This document shows positions 56,801-64,000 of a DNA stretch of 64,000 bases, one piece after another. Under the pieces are notes generated by a model that was not told the origin of the DNA, searched no databases, and saw nothing but the letters and a program-made list of their open reading frames with translations. How positions within the stretch are numbered: the first letter of the stretch is position 1; each line of letters opens with the position of its first letter. The stretch comes from Elymus sibiricus (taxonomy: Eukaryota; Streptophyta; Magnoliopsida; Poales; Poaceae). Location of the stretch: contig CM077667.1 in the NCBI GenBank assembly GCA_039707655.1, forward strand, positions 416,869,409 through 416,933,408. Reading direction: 5' to 3'. A program made the translations under genes and the position numbers.

Positions 56801-59800
56801 CTCTTTTACATGGCAAATCATAGGCAATTTACTCTACTGTGCCATGATGAATTCCTGATAAATTTTTCTGTAAGCATGGTAAATTTTCCTTTTCAACATG
56901 CCAACACTTTCTGTAATAACACGACAAATATATCCATTATAGCATGGCAATTCCAGAGTGTTCTCTCAGAGTGAATTTTTTAGCAAACACTCCCTCATGG
57001 CATCGTTCCGTCGAACGAGCATCCTAGAGGGAACGTTCATTAGCTCGGGTGACCTCCCTAAGGGAACGTCAACACGTTATTGATGTTCACTCATTGTGTA
57101 TCATCGTGTATCGACAAACCAGATTCAAAATAAGTGCATTATTCTCTGTTGATATACAATTAAACATGATGATACATGTTGAAATAAGAAAGAAAAAACA
57201 AAAGATTTTGAAACGAGATAAATTTTGACAACAATAAAAAATATATGAATCTCAAATCCAGCGGTGAAGATAGGCCAAGGCAGCCAGAGCCTAGGCCCGG
57301 GTCGTGGCCTTGGAATCCTCCGTTCATCGTAGCATTTTTGCTACGGTTCGAAATTGTTCATCATGTTTAGCCCTTGGGTGATTGGGCCTGAACCAATTCT
57401 GGCTAAGGCTGCAAGAAAAGCTCGAGGTTCGTGAGCTGCTCAAGATCGACTCGTATTTAACTCGACTCTACATCGAATCGAAAAGAAATGAGCTGAGTAT
57501 GAGCACTTTATGTAGCTCGATGGAGAAACGGGATCTTGATCCAGTATTGGCTCGCTCGATTTTAGCTCGATAACTTGATATTAGATAAGTATATTAAATA
57601 ATCTTCATGTCTATTTCAAAGAATTATAATCATTCATTGCCATATATACGATTTTTTTCTTCATTTACGTACTAGCAAGCATGGAAATTAAGTGTGGAGA
57701 AAATTTAGCCTCAATATGACAAGTGGCCAACCGTGTGTTCAATATCTTGTTATTTTGGCCGAAGTTTGAGAGCAGACACACCTTCGTTTTCTTCTATCCA
57801 GGATCTCTTTTTATTAATTACTAGTCTTAAGTTGAGAAAGAATAAGTCTTGTTTTATAGTGATTTTTTCTATTGTGGCCTATCTTACTTTAAGATTTGCC
57901 TTGAAATAATTTTAAAAATCATCTCATTTAGCTCGAAACTAGCTTGAGATCGACTCAAGATCGTGACAAGCTGAGCACGAGCCACTTTCTACAGCTCGAC
58001 CTTAAGCTTCTTCCATTTTGAGCTCGCTCGAATTTTAGTATGGGTTGAGTTGAGTTTAGACCAACTCGCTCGAAATCGACTCATTTGCAGCCCTATCCGG
58101 CTCCGCCCCGCTCAATGCAACCACGAACAATGGATTCATCATTCATGCATGGGGTAGATAAAACATTCTCTTAAGATACACCCGCTACATGAGTGATTTG
58201 TGCTGGATAATTGTGAATTGTAAATGTACTTTGGGAGTATGGATAGCACACTATTATGACTCTTCTTTTGCGGGGAGCACACTATTATGACATTAATCCC
58301 TAGTATTGCAGCAGTTAACCTGTGAATGTTGAATAAATAAATACTCCTAATTAAAACGGAGAGTCATCTGTAACCTTTTGATGTGCATACACTAGCGTAA
58401 AAAATCGTTCTTATCTTATGAGACGGAGGAAGTAGATGAGAATTAACTAAGTCTCTTCTAAGTCTTATCATTTGACTTTATGTAGAGATTCTTATAGACT
58501 TGTTTTATTATTATTAATAATCAAATGATATAGTTGTTACACGAGACTTTGCTTTTTGTCTACATGTGAATATGCTGATGATGAACAGAGCTTGGGAATG
58601 CTGACGATCTCATCCATGCTGCAAACTGCCGGCTGCCACAACACAAACATCACCTGCTCGCCGCCGCCCTCGTCCTCATCGCCTGCCCGGCTCACCTTCT
58701 TCTACACCGCGATCTACCTGCTAGCGCTGGCGCAGGGCTTCCACATGCCGTGTTCGGAAGCTCTGGGCGCGGACCAGTTCGATTCCAGTGTGAGTGCGTC
58801 CCGGAGCTCCTACTTCAACTGGTTTCACTTCTCCGTATCGTGGGGCTACGCCATCGCGGCGATCGTGATCACCTACATCGAGGAGAATGTTGGCTGGACG
58901 GTAGGGTTCGCCGTGTGCTTGGCCACCATGGTGGTGTACCTCGTCGTCTTCCTCCTCGGCACGAGGACTTACCGTGTAGAGCAGCCTGTGGACAGCAGCT
59001 CCTTGGCGCAACTCACCAAGAAGCTCACATTTTCTCAAACCGATGCTACTGACACACAACGGTGAGTGCAAATTGACGTTACAGAGAGATGGTATCATAG
59101 TGAGTAACGGCGGATGTTTCTACTTGTGCAGGCTTTTGGCGACGGGCCAGGACATGGACGACAGTAGGTTCCTCGTTAAGCTGCTTCCTATATGGTTGTC
59201 AAGCATAGTCATCGCCGCAGCCACCTCGCAGGTCTCCACCCTCTTCACCAAGCAGGGCAGCTCGATGGACCGGCGCCTAGGCGCGTCCACGGGCCTCGTC
59301 GTGCCGCCCGCAGCGCTGCAGTGCTTCGTCAGCTTCACCTACATCGCGCTGGTCCCTGTCTACGACCGCGCCCTCGTGCCCCTCGCGAGGCGCCTCACCA
59401 GGCACCCCGCGGGAGTCACCATGCTCCAGCGCATCGGCGCCGGTATGGTCATGTCCTGCGTCGCCATGGCTGTCGCGGCGCTCGTGGAAGCCAAGCGCCT
59501 CCGCGTGGCCACGGACGCCGGCCTGCTCGACCGGCCCGACGTGGCGGTGCCGATGAGCCTGTGGTGGCTGGTGCCGCAGTACGTCCTGGTTGGCTTCGCG
59601 GAGGTGTTCTGCTTCATCGGGCTGGAGGAGTTCTTCTACGACCAGGTGCCCGACAGGCTCCGCAGCGTGGGCCTGGCCCTGTGCCTGAGCATCTTCGGCG
59701 TGGGGAGCTACGCCAGCGGCATGCTCGTGTGTGCGGTCGACTGGGCCACGACGAGGAGCGGCGGAGAGAGCTGGTTCGCCGACAACCTCAACCGCGCTCA

Positions 59801-59921
59801 CCTCGATTACTTCTACTGGATCCTGGCTGGCCTCAGCGCTTTGGAGGTGGCGGTGTTCTTGTATTTTGCAAAACGGTATGCCTACCGGAAGAAACCCGAG
59901 CAACGATTCGTCCACCATTAG
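53840..59921 (+). CDS. NPF transporter gene D (NRT1/PTR family), 4 exons with 4.3-kb intron 2
   Basis: Exons: 53840-53909, 54041-54258, 58589-59061, 59132-59921; introns of 131, 4330 and 70 bp, all GT-AG. The spliced frame is open for 516 aa. Near-duplicate of gene C: exon 2 differs by few residues, and the first membrane segment has the same GFLER (residues 26-30) in place of ExxER. Motifs: SYFNWFHFSVSWG, FTKQGSSMDRR, LEEFFYDQVPD, LNRAHLDYFYW; short central loop with QDMDDSRF before membrane segment 7. Intron 2 carries a palindromic MITE, a Stowaway, a G-rich tract and a hAT-like element. Exon 2 ends ctg|gtcagt exactly as in gene C, and exon 3 starts after gatgaacag. Joining over 4.3 kb is inferred from homology and phase; no transcript evidence is available here. 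Confidence 0.87.
54663..54808 (-). repeat. Palindromic MITE, copy 2 (intron 2 of gene D)
   Basis: This reads as the reverse complement of copy 1 (29624-29790). It starts gctaaaaatcagtcgactg and ends cgactaaaacctagaca. The right arm holds the full 18-bp palindrome gacttcgcgaagtc with flanks; the left arm has one change (gcgaattc). Confidence 0.78.
55177..55256. repeat. Stowaway-type MITE, 80 bp
   Basis: ctccctccgtaaactaatat and atattagtttacagaggaag are inverted ends flanked by TA (55175-55176, 55257-55258). It is close to a full hairpin with a short centre. Confidence 0.92.
55637..55666 (+). other. Possible Helitron-like 3' end
   Basis: ttgcaacgcacatgca then ttttt and CTAGT match the core seen at 60808 and 61151. 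The hairpin is weak here and the start could not be placed. Confidence 0.3.
56009..56057 (+). repeat. G-tract interrupted by single A bases
   Basis: Nearly 50 bases of G broken only by three A bases, inside intron 2 of gene D. On the spliced gene's RNA this would be G-rich. Length may be unreliable in sequencing. Confidence 0.9.
57405..58094. mobile_element. Candidate hAT-like element in intron 2 of gene D
   Basis: The ends aaggctgcaagaaaagctcg and (rc) agggctgcaaatgagtcga are similar inverted repeats. Both sides carry repeated agctcg / cgagct words. An 8-bp flank pair, ttctggct and atccggct, agrees at six bases. No transposase frame is visible in the 690 bp. Confidence 0.5.
58095..58588 (+). 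other. Rest of intron 2 of gene D
   Basis: AT-rich, with a partial Stowaway-like end (cttatgagacggaggaagta, 58415-58434) lacking a partner. The exon 3 acceptor follows at 58588. Confidence 0.4.
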
Positions 59922-60464
59922 GGCATGCACAACTGGACGCACAACGAGGGCATGCACGTGCAGTGGTATACAGGAAGTTCATGTCTATAATCGTGTAGTG
60001 TGCTACAAACACCTTCCTACTCCTACAGTGCATTGTCTATGTACATAGATGTATCCATAAGCATCCAATTATTGAGAAACTCGTATAATGTATGAAGATC
60101 AACAATTAGGTCTATCTTTTTTTAGAGTACATTACATACATGAGCTGAAATGGAAAAAATCATAGATTGTCAATCATCTATCGGCTCTGGTTCGAACCGA
60201 ATGACACAAAAATGTGGAACTGAATAACAGAAGCATCAACGCTCCAAAACAAGGTTTATACGATCGATATATAGGCCGATTTATTAGTTTTGGGGCACTA
60301 CCGATATATACAAGACATATCATTATGTAAATATTATTTTCACACATATCACCCGAAATGAACTGAAATATCGACCGATATGGCCTATATCATACATAGA
60401 TATAATAATTATTTATCATAAATCAGCAAAAATATTTACCACATCATCATATCCTATCCTATAT
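59922..60464 (+). other. 3' flank of gene D, no gene seen
   Basis: Holds the likely 3' UTR, with an atgtatgaagatcaac stretch but no clear polyadenylation signal. It then becomes AT-rich. Confidence 0.35.
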
Positions 60465-61181
60465 ACCTAACAGTCTTTGTGACTAATTTATTTATCTTCA
60501 CATGCAAGCATACTACATCATTATATAATTATCTTTTTTTTGCGAGAATCATTATATAATTATCGATGAGATAAGCCTCATCTCAACACGCAACCGTGCA
60601 TATGAAAAGACCCACCATCACTGGCAACCATGCATGAGAGAATATATTTCATTCTATTATTCTACTTATATACAATAAATATTTTATAATTATACACAAT
60701 CAAATATAATAAATCATATGTCTTTTAAATTTTGGTTCGCATGTTACAACTTGTAAATATTTATTTTCCACACAATCAAATCTTATTGAAATGTATTGCA
60801 ACCGATTCCCGTAGCAACGCGCGGGATATCATCTAGTATACCTAAATAGTTAATCCTCACTAATTTAATTATCTTGATATGCAACTATGCCAACTCATCA
60901 CGACACCATGCATGTCCCACTAAATTTAATAATTCTCTCAACATGCAACTATGACAATTCACTATGCCACTATACATGAAAAAAACACCTCAACATGCAT
61001 CATACATGTTACTTATATCAGTTATTATTTTACAACTATATAATAATAGAATATTTTAATTTATATGTGCTTTAGTTTCAATTCTCATATGGCTAATCAG
61101 AATACAAAAGTTTCGTACCACCAAATCTCAAAGAAATTACTGCATCCAATTCCCACTGCAACGCGCGGGTATTATCTCTAG
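60465..61181 (+). mobile_element. Two tandem Helitron-like units
   Basis: Units of about 370 bp (60465-60837) and 340 bp (60838-61181) both begin tatacctaa, soon reach actaattta.ttatctt, and then carry an atgcaa word. They end in a small GC hairpin (tcccg...cggga in unit 1), about ten bases later CTAGT. Helitrons end CTRR after such a hairpin and insert at AT sites, so tandem copies are plausible. No Rep/helicase frame is present. Classification is tentative. Confidence 0.45.
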
Positions 61182-62233
61182 TTATCAAAGTCATGCATAA
61201 TGTTAGAACATATTGCTTTTAATCTTAGAGTGAGGAATTTGTGAATCTTTCTTAAACACTTTCTTGATTAGGAAGTTAATAAAAGTAGACTCAAAATTTG
61301 TTATGCTAGAGCATTGACATCAAACATTTTGTTTCACTACAAATACATGTTTTGAACACGAATGATGAAAATGATTCAGATATATTTTCTCCAATATATC
61401 TACATATCATCTGATATATGTCATTCGGTATGTCTAACGAAACCGACAAGAACTTGATATCGGGTATTTTGAACGTTGATGCTAGGCCCCACGAAGAAAT
61501 ATGAGATGAAGGAAGGATTGAGAGAATTGATTGTTGGAGCAAGAACATTGAGGTGTTTAGGCCAACTCCGACGCTAGTACCCAAATCGTCCGGCCGCGTC
61601 CGTTTGGGGGTAAACGGACATAAAACCCGGCCCAACGCGCAGGAGCAACAACCATTTGTCCATTTTCCGTTCGCTTTCGCCTCATCCCCGGCCCAAATTT
61701 GGGCTGTGTATGCGCCGAAGCGAACATCACAGACGGGCAAGACGCGCACCCTTGTCCTCCCCTGGCCCGCCCGTCAAGGACACAACCCCTCTTTTCTCTT
61801 CCCCTACCCCTCCCCCCCCCGCCATCGCCGTTATCGCTGCCCCTAGCCATTTTCCTTGGTCGTCTTCCTCACAAAACTTGCCAGCCGCCCACACCACGAC
61901 CACCCCCATGTCATAGCCATCCCCCCATGCAAACATTTCGCAGGAGTTTTTTCCAGTGTTCTTGGCTCTTCCGGTGTGGAGTGAAGCAACGACCGGCGAT
62001 GACGCCCATCGATCTCAACACCTACCGGCAGGCACTGCTTAGCCGCAGGGCGCCGACCACCAACGCCAACCTCGTCGGCTGCTTGTGAGGGACCTCGGGG
62101 TTCTATTCACGTCCGTGCCTCCACCATGACCGCAAGGTGTTCGACACTTTGCTCGCAAGGTATCATGGACAGTGGAGATGAGTACTTTTTCACAATTTCA
62201 TTTGTTCATCGGATGACGAAGACACTGTGGTGG
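61182..62233. other. No gene supported; repeat-like GC-rich block
   Basis: 61560-61770 (gtccggccgcgtccgtttgg and similar) looks like common grass repeat DNA. A short frame from 61998 (MTPIDLNTYRQALL) ends after 29 codons and is not recognised. Too little remains to call a gene. Confidence 0.4.
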
Positions 62234-63413
62234 TGCTACTTGTAAACTGCGTTGGGTTTTTCCCCGAAGAGAAGAGGAGATGCAGCAAGTAGAGATAAGC
62301 ATTTCTCTTAGTGAGAACCAAGGTTATCGAACCAATAGGAGAATCACACAAGTTCCCGTCGTCAGCACCTACACACACAGAATCAAACACTTGCACCCAA
62401 CGCAGGCAAGAGGGTTATCAAGCCCCTTGAACTCGTTACTTGCAAGCAATTAAATACTGATAGTTGGATAGATATAAATAGAAAATAAAATAACAGTAAA
62501 TAAAAGGCAGCAATATTTTTACGGTTTTAGTAATAATATTTGTGTAGACCCAGGGGCCATAGTTTTCGCTAGAGGCTTCTCTCTCGAAGATAGCATACGG
62601 TGGGTAGACAAATTAATGTTGGGCAATTGATAGAAAATCGCATAGTTATGAAATATTTATTCACGACAATTATCATGTATATAGGCATCACGTCCATAAG
62701 AAAGTAGACCAACTCCTGCCTGCATCTACTACTATTATTCCACTCATCGACCGTTATCCAGCATGCATCTAGAGTATTAAGTAAAAACAGAGTAACGCTT
62801 TGAGCAAGATGACATGATGTAGACAAAGTAAACTCAACTAATATGAATAAACCCCATCGTTTTCTCATTGATGGCAACAATACAATACGTGTCATGTCCC
62901 CTTCTATCACTAGGATTGAGCACCGCAAGATTAAACCCATCACAACGCACCACTCCCACTTAAGATAAATCAATCTAGTAGGCCAAACCAAACCGATAGA
63001 TCGGAGAGAAATACGAAGCTATAACAATCATGCATAAAACAATTCAGAGATGACTCAATTAATATTCATGAATAATCTGATCATAAACCCACAATTCATC
63101 GGATCCCAACAAACACACCGCAAAGAAGATTACATCGAATCGATCACAGCGGGAATCACGATGAACTTTGTATTGAAGATCAAAGAGAGAGAGAGCCATC
63201 TAGGTACTAGCTATGGATACGTAGGTCTGTGGTGAAATACTCACACATCACCATGGGAGCAGCAAGGTTGATGTAGAGGCCCTCTGTGATCGACCCCCTC
63301 CGGCAGGGCACCGAACAGGGCTCCAGATGGGCACACGGCAAAACAGAGACTTGCGGCGGTGGAAAAAGTGTTTCGGGAGGCTCTCTAGGGGTTTCCCAAT
63401 ATTAGAGAATTTA
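62234..63413 (-). mobile_element. LTR of a Gypsy-type element, minus strand, partial
   Basis: On the minus strand it ends aacgcagtttacaagtagca, as in a well-known Triticeae Gypsy LTR. It includes tggtttggcctactagattg, gcatgctggata and ggtctacacaaat blocks. The upstream (U3) part is missing or diverged beyond about 63413, and no primer site follows at 62233. It is therefore truncated at both sides. Confidence 0.6.
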
Positions 63414-63971
63414 TAGTGGAAGAATTAGGCCAACCTGAACAATCTGTATAGCAATGTTGTGTATTTTTTTTAGCAATTTATCACGTTCTAGCAGAGAACC
63501 AAATTCATGTACTGGGCACAAAAGTTTCTGTTTTTGCACAACATCAATTCTACTATCATCCAAATCAATCCCAAAGGCTTTACTTGGCACAAACACTAAT
63601 TTAAACATATAAACACAATCATTACAGTAGCAATAATCATGTTAACACAACAAGACAGAAAGTACTGGGTTGTCTCCAAGCAAGCTCTTTCTTTATAGCC
63701 ATGAAGATAGGCTTGGGATAATGATGATGCTCACATAAAAGACAAGAATTTAAGCACAAAAAGAGCATCATAAAACATGTGACAAACACATTTAAGTCTA
63801 ATATACTTCCTATGCATAGGCATTTTATAAGCAAACAAATTACCAAGACAAGGAGTGTCTAGCATATGCAAATAGGAAGAATGGAGCATTAACAATTTGA
63901 ACATCAAGAGAGCTAATTGAACATGAAAATTCCTATAACCACATTTGCCTCTCTCATAATAGTTACATGTA
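63414..63971 (-). mobile_element. Gypsy-type internal non-coding sequence, minus strand
   Basis: On the minus strand it includes atcttcatggctataaagaa and aagagcttgcttggagacaa, resembling the untranslated region upstream of the 3' LTR in Athila-like elements. No ORF with protein motifs. Confidence 0.45.
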
Positions 63972-64000
63972 CTCCCTCCGTTCCTAAATATAAGTCTTTT
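63972..64000. repeat. Start of a Stowaway-type MITE (cut by window edge)
   Basis: ctccctccgttcctaaatat follows a TA (63970-63971), the standard Stowaway left end. The right end lies outside the window. Confidence 0.75.

Noticed and set aside
61553..62088. Overlapping short ORFs near the right end
   Set aside because: Common GC-rich grass repeat text; Pro/His-rich translations without domains.
1..64000. tRNA, rRNA genes, CRISPR arrays, bacterial operons
   Set aside because: No cloverleaf, rRNA (other than the 5S-like Cassandra blocks), regular spacer arrays or prokaryotic gene spacing was seen; the window is plant nuclear DNA.

Overview
This window reads as an intergenic-rich stretch of a large grass genome, most likely Triticeae (wheat, Aegilops or barley relatives). 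The basis is a nested stack of LTR retrotransposons (Athila-like Gypsy, BARE/Angela-like Copia, a SIRE/Maximus-like Copia, a Cassandra TRIM), Stowaway MITEs, and GC-rich, intron-containing host genes of grass type. No bacterial, organellar or CRISPR features are present.

Host genes: four NRT1/PTR-family (NPF, MFS/POT) transporter genes lie head-to-tail on the + strand: A (18748-20663), B (23230-25377), C (25619-31263) and D (53840-59921). Each has four coding exons, the same intron phases (1, 0, 2) and a second exon of exactly 218 bp, and each assembles to an open frame of 513-530 codons. A decayed fifth copy (53149-53533) sits just upstream of D and resembles B. The gene pair B-C therefore appears to have been duplicated as a unit, giving psi-B' and D. 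The best family match is the NPF5.10-like clade; substrates cannot be read from the sequence.

Layout: 1-973 holds the tail of an LTR plus part of a minus-strand LTR remnant. 979-11284 is a Gypsy element with perfect 5-bp target-site duplication, gag-protease only, an accessory ORF, and a nested Cassandra TRIM (8479-9192). 11285-13582 is the rest of the minus-strand LTR remnant. 13583-18690 is mostly unassigned, with a LINE relic and the promoter region of A. 18748-31263 holds genes A, B and C, with a 2.4-kb non-coding retroelement inside intron 2 of C. 31264-34550 holds two GC-rich minus-strand repeat units and simple repeats. 34551-52249 is a SIRE/Maximus-like Copia element split in its gag by a BARE/Angela-like Copia (41934-50587). 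52250-59921 holds psi-B' and gene D, whose 4.3-kb intron 2 carries MITEs, a G-tract and a hAT-like element. 59922-64000 holds Helitron-like ends, a Gypsy LTR on the minus strand, and the start of a Stowaway element.

No undescribed defence or metabolic system was found. The more unusual signals are the pairwise duplication of transporter genes, loss of the first Glu of the ExxER motif in C and D, the shortened central loop in all four proteins, the chimeric Gypsy with an internal LTR-like segment, and one palindromic MITE family found in intron 2 of both C and D in opposite orientations. Divergence values quoted below are hand counts and approximate.
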